A stretch of DNA of 64,000 nucleotides from Rhizobium leucaenae USDA 9039 (GCF_000426285.1 NZ_AUFB01000005.1:310001-374000), one strand, 5' to 3'; counted from the stretch's first letter, positions 53,857 through 63,737 are shown. Translations and numbers: made by a program. Notes: generated from the sequence alone by a model not told the origin.

Positions 53857-54551
53857 TGGCTGGGATCGCTCGGCAAAGCCCAGTCGATCGGATCCTTGCC
53901 GTGTTCGGCCAGATAGGCATTTGCCCTGGAGAAATGCCGGCAGCCGAGGAAGCCATTATGCGCCGACAGCGGCGATGGGTGCGCGGCTTTCAGCACGAGA
54001 TGCCGCTCGGTATCGACGAAGGCGGCTTTCTTCTGTGCATAGGAGCCCCAAAGCATGAAGACCACGCCGTCACATTCGTCGTTGACCCTGCGGATGACGG
54101 CATCGGTGAAGCGCTCCCAACCCTTGCCCTGATGCGAGGCGGCCTGTGATTCCTCGACCGTCAGCACGCTGTTGAGCAGAAGCACGCCCTGCTTCGCCCA
54201 GCTTTCGAGAAAGCCGTGACGCGCCGGCGGGACGCCGAGATCGGTTTCCAGTTCCTTGTAGATATTGACGAGCGACGGCGGGATGCGCACGCCGGGGCGA
54301 ACGCTGAAGCAAAGCCCATGCGCCTGGCCGATACCATGATAGGGATCCTGCCCGAGGATCACGACCTGCACTTCATCGAGCGGCGTCAGGTCCAAGGCCC
54401 GGAAATATTCGCTGCCGCGCGGAAAGATCACCTTGCCGCGCTGCTTCTCCTCGACAAGAAAGGATTTGAGCTGCTGCATATAGGGGCTGACGAATTCCTG
54501 TGACAGCGCCTCTTTCCAGCTTTCCTCCAGCTTGATGCCCGCGTCCGCCAT
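53850..54551 (-). CDS. ung: Uracil-DNA glycosylase Ung
   Basis: 233 residues, family 1 UDG. The water-activating motif is [39 protein letters not shown] follows, and the leucine-loop motif is [13 protein letters not shown]. Removes uracil from DNA as the first step of base excision repair. All key residues are present. Confidence 0.96.
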   Translation of the reverse strand: MADAGIKLEESWKEALSQEFVSPYMQQLKSFLVEEKQRGKVIFPRGSEYFRALDLTPLDEVQVVILGQDPYHGIGQAHGLCFSVRPGVRIPPSLVNIYKELETDLGVPPARHGFLESWAKQGVLLLNSVLTVEESQAASHQGKGWERFTDAVIRRVNDECDGVVFMLWGSYAQKKAAFVDTERHLVLKAAHPSPLSAHNGFLGCRHFSRANAYLAEHGKDPIDWALPSDPSHQ

Positions 54552-54640
54552 CGTCCCTCACCTCCATCTTTCGTCAGCATGTCGATTGAGGATGAAAGCG
54601 CCAGCGTGTCAAGGAAAGGACTTCCATTGCGGTAGGCAGG

Positions 54641-55282
54641 TCACAGCTTTCCGGTGGTGGACGTCGCCAGAGACTGCGATTGTGCTCTCTCCCCCGTCGA
54701 GATCAGCAACGCTTCGCGTTCGGCCTCAGGCATGGCACGTACGCGTCGCCTCACCGTGAGGCGGATTGCGGTAAATCCGGCCAGCATCAGCACCACTTTG
54801 CTGCCGATACCGAAGGCCGGCATGACAACCGCCCATGTGGATAGATCAAAGGCGATGGCAACGAGCACATTGAGCGCAGCTGACAGGAACATCAGGCCAG
54901 CCCAGGCAAAGCCCACATAAGTAGCGACATCGGGCGCGATTGTGCGGGCAATAGCCGGCAGATACCGATGCATCCAGCCCGGTTTAAGCATCACCACGCC
55001 GACAAGCGAGTAGATAACGCTCGGCTTGAACAGCACGAAACGCGGATCGTCCGTCAGCAGCGTTGCCGTGCCTGCAGCAATGACCAGAAAGAGGCTCAGC
55101 CATTCCATGGTATCGATTGGCTTCCGTCGGAGGTATTGTATCCCGATTTGGACAAGGCCAAACACTATCGCCGCGCAAGCCGAAAGGGCCGCATTATGCG
55201 TGAGGGCAAGCAGAACGACAAAAAATAGGCTGGAGGCCAAATCAGCGAGCAGCAGCCTGACCGCATCGAAAAAGCTTTTCAC
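54641..55282 (-). CDS. YciB/IspZ-family inner-membrane septation protein A homolog
   Basis: 213 residues from GTG at 55282; the frame is open to 55399, overlapping the preceding gene, and is rejected. Six hydrophobic segments. The family core is WLSLFLVIAAGTATLLTDDPRFVLFKPSVIYSLVGVVML, matching the YciB pattern of a D-x-x-F-x-x-x-K-P-x-x-x-Y motif. YciB proteins are linked to septum formation and envelope integrity. It sits just after the second dimethylglycine-dehydrogenase-like gene on the same strand. Confidence 0.75.
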   Translation of the reverse strand: MKSFFDAVRLLLADLASSLFFVVLLALTHNAALSACAAIVFGLVQIGIQYLRRKPIDTMEWLSLFLVIAAGTATLLTDDPRFVLFKPSVIYSLVGVVMLKPGWMHRYLPAIARTIAPDVATYVGFAWAGLMFLSAALNVLVAIAFDLSTWAVVMPAFGIGSKVVLMLAGFTAIRLTVRRRVRAMPEAEREALLISTGERAQSQSLATSTTGKL

Positions 55283-55367
55283 CGCACTTCGGCCCCTGTC
55301 GCGACTTGTGCAACGGTCATAAAGCCCCCAGCCATCGCCATCAAGAGATGACTCAATCTTTCCATCA

Positions 55368-57815
55368 TCACGTCTTGATCCGCGCCATCTGCGGGTCATA
55401 GAGCGGCGTCAACGACACTTGGCAGGGCACGCGGCGTTGGGCAACGTCGAGTTCGTATCGACCGCCAAGCACGAAATCCTCGGTGACCCCATCGGCATTG
55501 CGGACATAGCCGTAACCGATCGGCTTGCCGATCGTGTAGCCATAGCCGCCGCTCGACAGCCAGCCGACGCGTTGGCCGTCGCGATAGATCGTCTCGCGGC
55601 CGAGCAGCACGGTTCCGGGGTCATCGGGCACGAAGCAGGCAAACAACTTCTTCACCCCCGAAGCCAACTGCCGCTCGATGGCCTCACGACCGCGGAAGGC
55701 GATGTTCTTCTTCATCTTCACCGCCCAGGCGAGCCCGGCTTCCACGGGCGTATGGTCAGGGCCGATATCGGAACCCCAGGCACGATAGCCCTTTTCCAGC
55801 CGGCAGCTTTCGATCGCGCGGTAACCTGCATTGACCAATCCGTGATGACGGCCGGCGGCCATCAGCGCATCATAGACCGTGGCCGCATATTCCACCGGCA
55901 CATGCAGCTCGTAACCGAGCTCGCCGACATAGGTCACCCGCAGCGCTCGAACCGGGCAACCGGCAATGCCGATGGTCTTCACCCGCAGGAAAGGAAACAC
56001 AGCGTTCGAAACATCATCCGAGGTGACGGATTCCAGCACTCTGCGTGAATTCGGCCCCATCAGCGACAGGACGGAATAGGCGGAGGTTATGTCCACCAGT
56101 TCGGCATGCATCTCGGCCGGAATATTCCTGGCGATCCAGTCGAAATCATGCGTGGCAAAACCGGTGCCTGTCGTAATGTAGAATTCGTTCTCGGCAACGC
56201 GCGCCACGGTGACATCGCATTCGATGCCGCCTTTGTCGTTCAGCATCTGCGTATAGGTCAAGGCGCCGACGGGCTTGGCGACATCGTTGGCGGCGATCCA
56301 GGAAAGCGCGGCTTCGGCGTCTCGCCCCTTCAGCACGAATTTTGCAAAAGACGTCTGATCGAAGATCACGGCCGCCTCGCGCACCGCCCTGTGCTCCCGA
56401 TCGACCGCAGCGAACCAGTTCTGGCGGCCATAGCTGTAGATATCCTTCGGCTCCTCGCCGGCGAAAAGGTCGGCGAACCAGTTCGGCCGCTCCCAGCCGA
56501 GCTTTTCGCCGAAACAAGCACCCTGCGCCTTCAGCCGGTCGTAGAGCGGCGACTTGCGGCAGGGACGGCCGCTGGAATGCTCCTCGAACGGCCAGGCCAT
56601 GGTGTAGTGCTTGCCATAGGCTTCCAGCGTTCGGGTGCGCACCCAGTCCGTATCGAAATGCGGGCGGCCGAAGCGCCTGATGTCGACCGGCCAGAGATCG
56701 TAGGGCGGCTCGCCCTTTGCCACCCATTCGGCGAGGGCCATGCCGGCCCCGCCCGCTGACGCGATGCCGAAGGCGTTGAAGCCCGCGCCGACGAAGAAGT
56801 TCCGGAGCTCCGGCGCTTCGCCGAGGATGAAATTGCCATCGGGGGTAAAGCTCTCGGGTCCGTTCAGAAGCTGCTTGATGCCCGCTGTCTGCAGGGCCGG
56901 CACGCGCATCAGCGCCTGCTCCATGATCTGCTCGAAGTGATTGAAATTGCTATCGAGCAGCGTGTAGTGAAATTCCTTGGGGATGCCGTCGATCGCCCAG
57001 GGAATCGGGTTCGGCTCATAGCCGCCCATCACCAACCCGCCGACCTCCTCCTTGTAATAGGTCAACCTGTCAGGATCGCGCAGCGTCGGCAGATTGGAGG
57101 GGACGCCGAAGGATTCTGTGATGAGATATTGATGCTCGACGGAGACGAGCGGCACGTTGACGCCGAAGCGCGCCGCAAAACTTCGGGTCCACTGCCCGGC
57201 GCAGACCACGACGCGCTCGCATTCGATGCGGCCCTGGTTGGTGACGACGGCACGGATCCTGCCCTTGTCGATCTCCAGATCGAGGACCTCGGTATCCTCG
57301 AAAATCGAAGCGCCGGCCATGCGCGCGCCCTTCGCCAGCGCCTGGGTGATATCGGAAGGGTTGGCCTGTCCGTCGGTCGGCAGATAGGCCGCGCCGACGA
57401 GATCGTCCGTATCCATCAACGGCCAGAGATCGAAGGCCTCCTTCGGCGTCAGCAGATGCATCTGCAGCCCGAAGGATTGCGCCGTCGTCGCCTGCCGCTT
57501 GACTTCCGTCCAGCGTTCCTCGTTGCAGGCAAGGCGCAGGCCGCCGTTCATCTTCCAACCGGTGGCAAGCCCGGTCTCGGCCTCCAGTCTCTTATAGAGA
57601 TCGACGGAATAGCCGAGCATCTGTGTGATATTGGCGCTGGTCCGCAATTGCCCGACGAGACCCGCGGCATGGAACGTCGTCCCCGAAGTCAGCTTCTTTC
57701 GCTCCAGCAGCACCGTCTCGGTCAGCCCGAGCTTGGCAAGGTGATAGGCAGTCGAACAGCCGACGATACCCCCGCCGATGACGACCGCCTTCGCTGTCTT
57801 GGGCAGTTCTTTCAT
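55368..57815 (-). CDS. FAD-dependent dimethylglycine dehydrogenase-like protein, second copy
   Basis: 815 residues. FAD motif AVVIGGGIVGCSTAYHLAKLG and covalent-FAD motif LTSGTTFHAAGLVGQLR with His49. The DAO domain reaches about 395; the GcvT-like folate region spans about 425-700 (LSLMGPNSRRVLESVTSDD, VTYVGELGYELHVP) and a barrel ends the protein (GWLSSGGYGYTIGKPIGYG). It is a distant relative of the 808-residue protein at 19996, not a recent duplicate. It lies 9 bases after a choline-kinase-like gene, so the substrate may come from choline or a related methylated amine. Substrate unproven. Confidence 0.88.
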   Translation of the reverse strand: MKELPKTAKAVVIGGGIVGCSTAYHLAKLGLTETVLLERKKLTSGTTFHAAGLVGQLRTSANITQMLGYSVDLYKRLEAETGLATGWKMNGGLRLACNEERWTEVKRQATTAQSFGLQMHLLTPKEAFDLWPLMDTDDLVGAAYLPTDGQANPSDITQALAKGARMAGASIFEDTEVLDLEIDKGRIRAVVTNQGRIECERVVVCAGQWTRSFAARFGVNVPLVSVEHQYLITESFGVPSNLPTLRDPDRLTYYKEEVGGLVMGGYEPNPIPWAIDGIPKEFHYTLLDSNFNHFEQIMEQALMRVPALQTAGIKQLLNGPESFTPDGNFILGEAPELRNFFVGAGFNAFGIASAGGAGMALAEWVAKGEPPYDLWPVDIRRFGRPHFDTDWVRTRTLEAYGKHYTMAWPFEEHSSGRPCRKSPLYDRLKAQGACFGEKLGWERPNWFADLFAGEEPKDIYSYGRQNWFAAVDREHRAVREAAVIFDQTSFAKFVLKGRDAEAALSWIAANDVAKPVGALTYTQMLNDKGGIECDVTVARVAENEFYITTGTGFATHDFDWIARNIPAEMHAELVDITSAYSVLSLMGPNSRRVLESVTSDDVSNAVFPFLRVKTIGIAGCPVRALRVTYVGELGYELHVPVEYAATVYDALMAAGRHHGLVNAGYRAIESCRLEKGYRAWGSDIGPDHTPVEAGLAWAVKMKKNIAFRGREAIERQLASGVKKLFACFVPDDPGTVLLGRETIYRDGQRVGWLSSGGYGYTIGKPIGYGYVRNADGVTEDFVLGGRYELDVAQRRVPCQVSLTPLYDPQMARIKT

Positions 57816-57824
57816 GGCATCACC

Positions 57825-58703
57825 TCAAGAATTCCGGAATGATTGATAGGCACGCTCGAATCGCGCCAGATTTTCGCTCGTATAGGCTGAATAATCGAAA
57901 TCGATATCGGAGTGGATTTCGGAAACCATGCTCCACATCGTCTCGCGCAATAGCGAAGCGCATTTCATCGCCTGATAGCGCCGACGTAGCTCGTCGCTCA
58001 CCGGCGCCTCGAAATAGGCCTCCAGCATCGCCGTTTCCTGGCTCTCGGAAAATTCGTTGTTCGAGGCAAGACCGCCGAGATCGAAGAGCGGCGTATTGAA
58101 GCCCGCATAGTCCCAATCGATCAGCCAGAGCCTGGTTCCGTCATCGAGAAAATTGCCGGCCAGCAGATCGTTGTGGCCGAAAACAATGTCGAAAGGCCTG
58201 GCGGCCCGCTCCAGTCGCTCGGCGACATCGAGAAAGGAAGGCAGCAATGTTTCATGACGGCTCCCGCCCTCTTCGAGAAGAGCGGCATAGTCGCGCACCA
58301 CATGAAAAACCCAGAAGATGGCGCCAGCACCACGAAAATGTTTGGCGACATTCTGGTGACAGAAACGGACAAGCGGTACAATGCGCGCCAGCATCAAGGG
58401 GTCGCGAATATCCTCCGCTATGAGCGGTTTTCCATCAATGTAATCTAGCACGAGGACGCCTGGCTCGGAGTGAACGACAGCGGGCGACAAACCCGCCGCA
58501 TGCGCTGCCCTGCTTGCGGCCAGTTCGTTGGCACGGCTGATGTGGTGAACCGGAATGTCCGTTCCAAGCCTGACGACGAAACGCCTGCTGCTGTCGGTGA
58601 CCAGGTAATTACGATTGGTGATGCCGCCCACCAGCGGAGCGATATCGGTCGGTCCGCGCCAAATGCCAAGAGCCTGGATCTTGTCTTCGGGCGTTGCGGT
58701 CAT
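57825..58703 (-). CDS. Choline/ethanolamine kinase-like phosphotransferase
   Basis: 292 residues of the aminoglycoside/choline-kinase fold. The nucleotide loop is LVGGITNRNYLVT, the catalytic motif is FDIVFGHNDLLAGNFLDDG, and the metal motif is LWLIDWDYAGFNTPLFDLGGLASN. The choline-kinase hallmark of H-N-D-L-x-x-x-N and I-D-x-[DE]-Y-A is present. It lies directly upstream of the dimethylglycine-dehydrogenase-like gene (9 bases), so both likely act on one methylated-amine pathway. Confidence 0.88.
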   Translation of the reverse strand: MTATPEDKIQALGIWRGPTDIAPLVGGITNRNYLVTDSSRRFVVRLGTDIPVHHISRANELAASRAAHAAGLSPAVVHSEPGVLVLDYIDGKPLIAEDIRDPLMLARIVPLVRFCHQNVAKHFRGAGAIFWVFHVVRDYAALLEEGGSRHETLLPSFLDVAERLERAARPFDIVFGHNDLLAGNFLDDGTRLWLIDWDYAGFNTPLFDLGGLASNNEFSESQETAMLEAYFEAPVSDELRRRYQAMKCASLLRETMWSMVSEIHSDIDFDYSAYTSENLARFERAYQSFRNS

Positions 58704-59036
58704 CCCTCCTCCAGCGTCAAAATCGCGCGTCTTTTGGATGTAAAAGGTTCCTCACAAAAGGAGAACTGTCAAGAACTACCCACAAAATGAAACGCTCATT
58801 TGGTTTTTTGTTGGATTATGCGGGCAAGAAGGTCTAATCCCTATTAGGCTATGGATATTTGCAACAGAAAGCTTCACCGTAGGTGAGATTTGACTTAAAA
58901 ATTCAATCTCGAGGTGATTGGAACGAGATGACTTGCGTTTGAGTCGTTATCCCGCTCTAGATGTTTGATCAGGCATGGTCTTATCCGCAAGCTGCTTCGC
59001 ACGTTTTTGGATCATGTCTTAGATAGGATCGAGACT
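58704..59036. other. Divergent promoter gap between kinase operon and DeoR regulator
   Basis: 333 bases with no gene. AT-rich, with an inverted repeat AAATGA/TCATTT (58785-58801) and a short one CTAAT-CCCT-ATTAG (about 58837-58850). Both promoters must lie here. Confidence 0.5.
58785..58801. promoter_or_regulatory. Inverted repeat, possible DeoR operator
   Basis: AAATGA (58785-58790) and TCATTT (58796-58801) with a 5-base spacer, 82 bases upstream of the kinase start and about 236 from the DeoR start. Its place in the divergent gap makes it a candidate operator for the adjacent DeoR protein. Confidence 0.35.
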
Positions 59037-59846
59037 ATGTCGGACATCTCGCAGGTGCCGCTTCATTCTAACCATCGGGAACGCGAGATCCTGGAGGAGC
59101 TTCGGCTCGCCGGCGGTGCAAGCCGCATTCAGTTCCTCGCCGAGCGGCTGGCGGTTTCCGAGGAGACCATCCGCCGCAATATCCGCAGCCTGGAAGCCAA
59201 TGGTCTCGTCACCAAGGTGCATGGCGGCGTTCATATCAAGGACTCGATCATCGAGCAGCCGCTGCATTTCCGGATGAACGAGAATGCCGAGGCCAAACGC
59301 ATGATCGCGGCCCGCGTCGCGGCAATGATCCAGAATGGCGATACGATCTTCCTCGACATAGGCTCTACGACGGCTTTCATTGCCGTGGCGCTGCAAAAAC
59401 ATCAAAATCTGTTCATCGTCACGAACGCCGTCTCGGTCGCCCATGCGCTGGCGACCCGCAACGGCAATCGCGTTTTCTTCGCCGGCGGAGAGTTGCGCAG
59501 CCACGACGGCGGTGCCTTTGGCACGGAAGCAACCAACTTCCTCCGCCGCTTCAATGTTCGCCACGCGGTATTGTCCGTCGGCGCTGTCAATGCCGTCTCC
59601 GGCTTCATGCTGCACGATCTGGAGGAGGCGGAATATTCCCGCGAAGCAGCGCGGCGGGCAGAAAACCGCATTATCGTCGCCGACAGCGCCAAATTCGGCC
59701 GCAGCGCCCCGATCATCATCGACGATCCCGCCATGTATGACATGATGGTCACCGACGATGTACCACCTCCGGATATCCGAGCCATGCTCGACCGCAATGA
59801 AATCGATCTTGTCATCGCCAGTCAGCGCCGGATGGAGCAGCTCTAG
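59037..59846 (+). CDS. DeoR-family transcriptional regulator
   Basis: 269 residues from the ATG at 59037 (GGA 9 bases upstream); the frame is open to 58965 without support. DNA-binding helix-turn-helix near residues 15-70: REREILEELRLAGGASRIQF, LAVSEETIRRNIRSLEANGLVTKVHGGV. The sugar-phosphate-like sensor domain includes GDTIFLDIGSTTAFIAVAL, IVTNAVSVAHAL, FFAGGELRSHDGGAFG and RIIVADSAKFGRSAP. Family members sense phosphorylated ligands. It is divergent from the choline-kinase-like operon and probably controls it. Confidence 0.92.
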   Translation: MSDISQVPLHSNHREREILEELRLAGGASRIQFLAERLAVSEETIRRNIRSLEANGLVTKVHGGVHIKDSIIEQPLHFRMNENAEAKRMIAARVAAMIQNGDTIFLDIGSTTAFIAVALQKHQNLFIVTNAVSVAHALATRNGNRVFFAGGELRSHDGGAFGTEATNFLRRFNVRHAVLSVGAVNAVSGFMLHDLEEAEYSREAARRAENRIIVADSAKFGRSAPIIIDDPAMYDMMVTDDVPPPDIRAMLDRNEIDLVIASQRRMEQL

Positions 59847-59857
59847 CCGGAGCGGTT

Positions 59858-59885
59858 CGCTTTTCGCAATTCCTGCGAAAAAGCG
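59858..59885. terminator. Hairpin between convergent deoR-type and lysR-type genes
   Basis: CGCTTTTCGCA (59858-59868) pairs with TGCGAAAAAGCG (59874-59885) with one bulged base around ATTCC. T-rich on one side and A-rich on the other, so it can end transcription both ways. Confidence 0.65.
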
Positions 59886-59908
59886 CGCCCTCTCTTCCTG
59901 TTAACGCT

Positions 59909-60790
59909 TCAGCTTCTGCACATGGCTTCCAGGGTCAACGCCGCCTTGCTGGCGTGGCGCTCCTTGTGACGGAGCAGACGGAAGCTGCGGACCGGGAGGT
60001 CGAAGGCCGCTCGCACCAGCAATCCCTGCTGCAGATAAGCCGTGGCCGCCGCACTGGAAATTGCCGCCGCGCTCTGCCCGGAGCAGACCGCCGATAGCAC
60101 GGCCTCATTCGACGGCAGCACCAGCGCCACGCTAAGCTCATGCGGCGAAGTGCCGAGCTTGATGATGGCATTTTCGAATTCGGACCGCGTACCCGAACCT
60201 TCCTCGCGCATCACCCACGATGTCCCGGTGACAAGATCGCCAACGGTCAGGCTCCGGCCATCGGCCCAGAGATGATCTGGCGGCACGACGATGGCAAGCG
60301 CATCCTGCGCAACGACTTTCATCGACAGAACCGGCGCATCCACCTCCCCTTCGACGAAGCCCAATTCGGCGGTACCTTCGATGACCGCCTCGGTGACCGT
60401 ACGCGTATTGCCGATCGTCAGATCGAGCTCGATGCCAGGATAATCGCGGTGAAAGCGCATCAGCACGGGTGGCAGCCAATAGCTGGCGATGGTCTGACTG
60501 GCGCGTAGGCTAAGCCGGCCGCGCTGCAGGCCGCCGAGTTCGGATAGCATGAGCTCCGCCGAGCGTACGCGAGCCAGCGTCGCCTTCGCCTCGCCGAGAA
60601 AGGTACGGCCGGTTTCCGTCAGCTCGATTCGCCGGCCGACACGGTGAAACAGCTCGACGCCATAGTAGCCTTCGAGGTTCTTGATGGCCGCACTGACAGC
60701 CGACGGCGTCAAATGAATAGCCTCTGCAGCATGGGTCAAATGTTCCCGCTCGGCGACGGCGACAAAAATAGCGAGCTGCTCAAAGGTCAT
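59909..60790 (-). CDS. LysR-family transcriptional regulator
   Basis: 293 residues. The N-terminal winged helix-turn-helix reads FEQLAIFVAVAEREHLTHAAEAIHLTPSAVSAAIKNLEGYYGVELFHR. A periplasmic-binding-like effector domain begins near residue 90. It is divergent from the YeiH-family gene across 114 bases, the arrangement of E. coli yeiE and yeiH, so it probably regulates that gene. YeiE is linked to sulfite stress. Confidence 0.92.
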   Translation of the reverse strand: MTFEQLAIFVAVAEREHLTHAAEAIHLTPSAVSAAIKNLEGYYGVELFHRVGRRIELTETGRTFLGEAKATLARVRSAELMLSELGGLQRGRLSLRASQTIASYWLPPVLMRFHRDYPGIELDLTIGNTRTVTEAVIEGTAELGFVEGEVDAPVLSMKVVAQDALAIVVPPDHLWADGRSLTVGDLVTGTSWVMREEGSGTRSEFENAIIKLGTSPHELSVALVLPSNEAVLSAVCSGQSAAAISSAAATAYLQQGLLVRAAFDLPVRSFRLLRHKERHASKAALTLEAMCRS

Positions 60791-60904
60791 GGGAAATCAT
60801 TCTAATTAATCGAACGAAACATAGAATAATATTCGATGGATGTCGACGTCGAGAGGTGAGAGTTTCTCTTTATAGCAAATTCTCGTAGCCGAACGGCGGT
60901 TCGC

Positions 60905-61927
60905 ATGCCCCTTTTCCACCGAGCCAATATTATCCTCCCGGGTCTTGCCCTGACGAGCCTCGTGGCCCTCCTCGCCTATGCTGGCGAGCACATCGAGATC
61001 GGCATTCTCGGCGGCAGATGGATCGAAAGCCTGGTGCTCGCCATTGCACTCGGCATTGTCATCTGCACCGTAAAGCCCCTGAAGCCCGCGCTGCGCCCCG
61101 GCATCGATTTCAGCGCCAAGATCCTGCTGGAAATTGCCATTGTCCTGCTCGGAGCCTCGATCAGCCTCTCGGCCATCAGCAGCGCCGGCGTCTGGCTGAT
61201 CGCCGGCATCGCCATTGTCGTTGTGCTGTCGATCGCAGCGACCTACATGATCGGCCGGCTGCTCGGCCTGCCGCCGAAACTGGCGACTTTGATTGCCTGT
61301 GGCAACTCCATCTGCGGCAACTCGGCCATCGTCGCCGTAGCCCCGGTCATCGAGGCCGGTTCGGAGGAAATTGCCGCCGCTCTTGCCTTCACCGCCGTGC
61401 TCGGCATCGCCGCCGTCTTCCTGCTGCCGCTTCTCTATTTCCACGCCGGCATGAGCGTACCGCAATATGGCGTGCTGGCAGGATTGACAGTCTATGCCGT
61501 GCCGCAGGTGCTTGCCGCCACTGCGCCGGTCAGCCTCCTTGCCGTGCAGACCGGCACCCTGGTCAAGCTTGTGCGCGTGCTGATGCTCGGGCCTGTCATC
61601 TTCCTGCTAGGCATCCTCACCAAGACGGAAACGGCGGGGATCGATAGCCGCACAGGCCACCGCCACTCGCTGGTCCCCTGGTTCATCTGCGGCTTTCTCG
61701 GGCTGATGGCGCTGCGCTCTTTCGGCCTGATCCCGGACGCGCTGGTCACGCCGATGGCGGTGGCCTCCAACATCCTGACGGTGATTGCGATGGCGGCGCT
61801 CGGCCTGTCGGTAAATATCCGCTCCGTTGCCCATGCCGGCGGCCGGGTGATCACCGCAGCCACGCTGTCCCTGCTGACGCTCGGTGTCATTAGCTATGGG
61901 CTGATAGCCGCCCTGCAAATCCAGTAG
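60905..61927 (+). CDS. YeiH-family membrane transporter (putative sulfate/sulfite exporter)
   Basis: 340 residues with about ten hydrophobic segments. Family motifs: PGIDFSAKILLEIAIVLLGASISL, CGNSICGNSAIVAVAPVIEAG, then AVPQVLAATAPVS and GLSVNIRSVAHAGGRV. YeiH (UPF0324) proteins are thought to export sulfate or related anions; the direct evidence is limited. Its end overlaps the convergent PAS-GGDEF-EAL gene by 38 bases. Regulated, by position, by the divergent LysR gene. Confidence 0.88.
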   Translation: MPLFHRANIILPGLALTSLVALLAYAGEHIEIGILGGRWIESLVLAIALGIVICTVKPLKPALRPGIDFSAKILLEIAIVLLGASISLSAISSAGVWLIAGIAIVVVLSIAATYMIGRLLGLPPKLATLIACGNSICGNSAIVAVAPVIEAGSEEIAAALAFTAVLGIAAVFLLPLLYFHAGMSVPQYGVLAGLTVYAVPQVLAATAPVSLLAVQTGTLVKLVRVLMLGPVIFLLGILTKTETAGIDSRTGHRHSLVPWFICGFLGLMALRSFGLIPDALVTPMAVASNILTVIAMAALGLSVNIRSVAHAGGRVITAATLSLLTLGVISYGLIAALQIQ

Positions 61928-63737
61928 GTCCGGCGTTGTCGTGGGGTTTGCCCGAAGCCAACAGCATCGCAATCTCGTTCGCCGGTAAGGGATAACCGAA
62001 TGCATAGCCCTGAAGTCCATCACAGCCGGCGCGCGCCAGGAGCCGCGCATGATCCTCGGTTTCCACGCCCTCGGCGATGACCTCCACACTGAGGGCTCTC
62101 GCTATTTCCACGATCGCGCCAACCATGCGGCGCTGTTCGTCTGAAACGGTGATAGCCGTCACCAACTGCCGGTCGATCTTCAGCCGCTTCGGCTTCAGTT
62201 TCACCAGCCCGATCAGCGAGGCATGGCCGGAGCCGAAATCATCGATCTCGATCTCGATGCCCATCTGTTTGATCGCGTCGATATTGGCGAGCAACTTGTC
62301 GTCGGGATCGTCGAGAAAGATCGTCTCGATCAATTCGAAGGCAATGGCATGGCTTGGGATATTCTGCGCCTGCAGCCGTTCGATCAGATGTGGATCGGCC
62401 AGACGGCTTCCCGAGATGTTGACGGCGATTCGCGGCGGCGTCAGGCCCTGCAGGGCCCAGGCAGCGCGGTCGAACAGCACGCGGCTCAGGATGGCCGCGT
62501 CGATCTCGGCCGTCAGCCCGTATTCCTCAGCCACCTTGAGGAAGGCAGCCGGCGCCAGCAGGCCCTTCTCCGGATGCCACCATCGGGCCAGCGCCTCCAC
62601 TCCAACGATCTGCCTACTACGCGCGTCAACCTGGATTTGATAGAAAGGCACAATTTCACTTCGCGTCAGCGCCAGTCGCAATTCCTCAGCCAGTTGCCGT
62701 GCGGCCTGTAGATCGGATTGCAGTTTCGACGTGAAGAATTCGACGCGGTTGCGGCCGAGTTTCTTGGCCTGATAGAGCGCGATATCGGATTCCGCCAGGA
62801 GGTTGCCGGCCTCGTCAACGACGCTCCAAGCGGCGCCGATCGAGGCGCCCACCTGCAGCATGTCATGGCCGAAGCGAACGTCGCGCCGCAGCCGCCAGAG
62901 AATATCCTCGGCAATGGTCCTGAGTTCATCGGCACTATCGAGGTTGACCAATACCACGACGAACTCGTCGCCACCGATGCGGGCGACGATGTCATCGGCA
63001 GCAATCGCTCCGGAAATCCGCACCGCTGCATTCTGCAGCGTCACGTCACCGGCCGCATGTCCCCATTTGTCGTTGATCTGTTTGAAACAATCGAGATCGA
63101 TGTGCAGCACGGCGAGCGTCTTGACCGCCGCATTGGCGCGCAGTTCGGTCAGGCGGCGATCGAAACACCGGCGGTTGGGGAGACCGGTCAGATAGTCATG
63201 ATCGGCGGCATGTTCGATGCGAGCACGGCTCTGCTCCAGCGCGATTGCGCGAGCTTCCGCGACCGCCTTCTGGTTGGTGAGCTCGCGGTTGAGCAGCACA
63301 TCGGCCGTGACATCCCACTCCGCACCGATCAGAGACGGCTGGCCGTCAGGCCCCTCGTAAAAATGGGCGCGCGAGCGAAGATAACGTATATTTCCTCCGG
63401 GCAGGACGATCCGAAATTGCGAATTGTAAAAACCCTTTTCCGCAATCGCTGCCTCGAACTCGGCGATTGCCCGCTCGACATCGTCGGGATGAAGAGCGCT
63501 CAGCCAGATCGCGGAGGAGACTTTGCGATCTGTACGGCCGGTCTGATAAAGCTTGTGCATCTGCGGATCCCAGAGCACTTCCTCTCCGTTCAAACTATGT
63601 TCCCAGACGCCGATTTGAGACGTCTCCAGTGCCAATTCCAGCCTCCTCAAGAGGTCTTGGAACTCCTGTTCGGATCGCCCTGACACCGTCTCTTCCACCG
63701 AGTTCGAACCCCCTCCGGGCACATGAAAAGTTTGCAT
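61890..63737 (-). CDS. Cyclic di-GMP protein: PAS, GGDEF and EAL domains
   Basis: 615 residues. A PAS domain (about 30-155, LALETSQIGVWEHSLNG) is followed by GGDEF (about 185-345) and EAL (about 355-600). The GGDEF signature is intact (ARIGGDEFVVVLVNLD) and the EAL motif too (GVEALARWWHPEKG, later IDDFGSGHASLIGLVKLKPKRLKID and IAEGVETEDHARLL). Both synthesis and breakdown of c-di-GMP are therefore possible. No membrane segment is seen, so it is cytoplasmic. Its end overlaps the YeiH-family gene. Confidence 0.93.
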   Translation of the reverse strand: MQTFHVPGGGSNSVEETVSGRSEQEFQDLLRRLELALETSQIGVWEHSLNGEEVLWDPQMHKLYQTGRTDRKVSSAIWLSALHPDDVERAIAEFEAAIAEKGFYNSQFRIVLPGGNIRYLRSRAHFYEGPDGQPSLIGAEWDVTADVLLNRELTNQKAVAEARAIALEQSRARIEHAADHDYLTGLPNRRCFDRRLTELRANAAVKTLAVLHIDLDCFKQINDKWGHAAGDVTLQNAAVRISGAIAADDIVARIGGDEFVVVLVNLDSADELRTIAEDILWRLRRDVRFGHDMLQVGASIGAAWSVVDEAGNLLAESDIALYQAKKLGRNRVEFFTSKLQSDLQAARQLAEELRLALTRSEIVPFYQIQVDARSRQIVGVEALARWWHPEKGLLAPAAFLKVAEEYGLTAEIDAAILSRVLFDRAAWALQGLTPPRIAVNISGSRLADPHLIERLQAQNIPSHAIAFELIETIFLDDPDDKLLANIDAIKQMGIEIEIDDFGSGHASLIGLVKLKPKRLKIDRQLVTAITVSDEQRRMVGAIVEIARALSVEVIAEGVETEDHARLLARAGCDGLQGYAFGYPLPANEIAMLLASGKPHDNAGPTGFAGRLSAHS

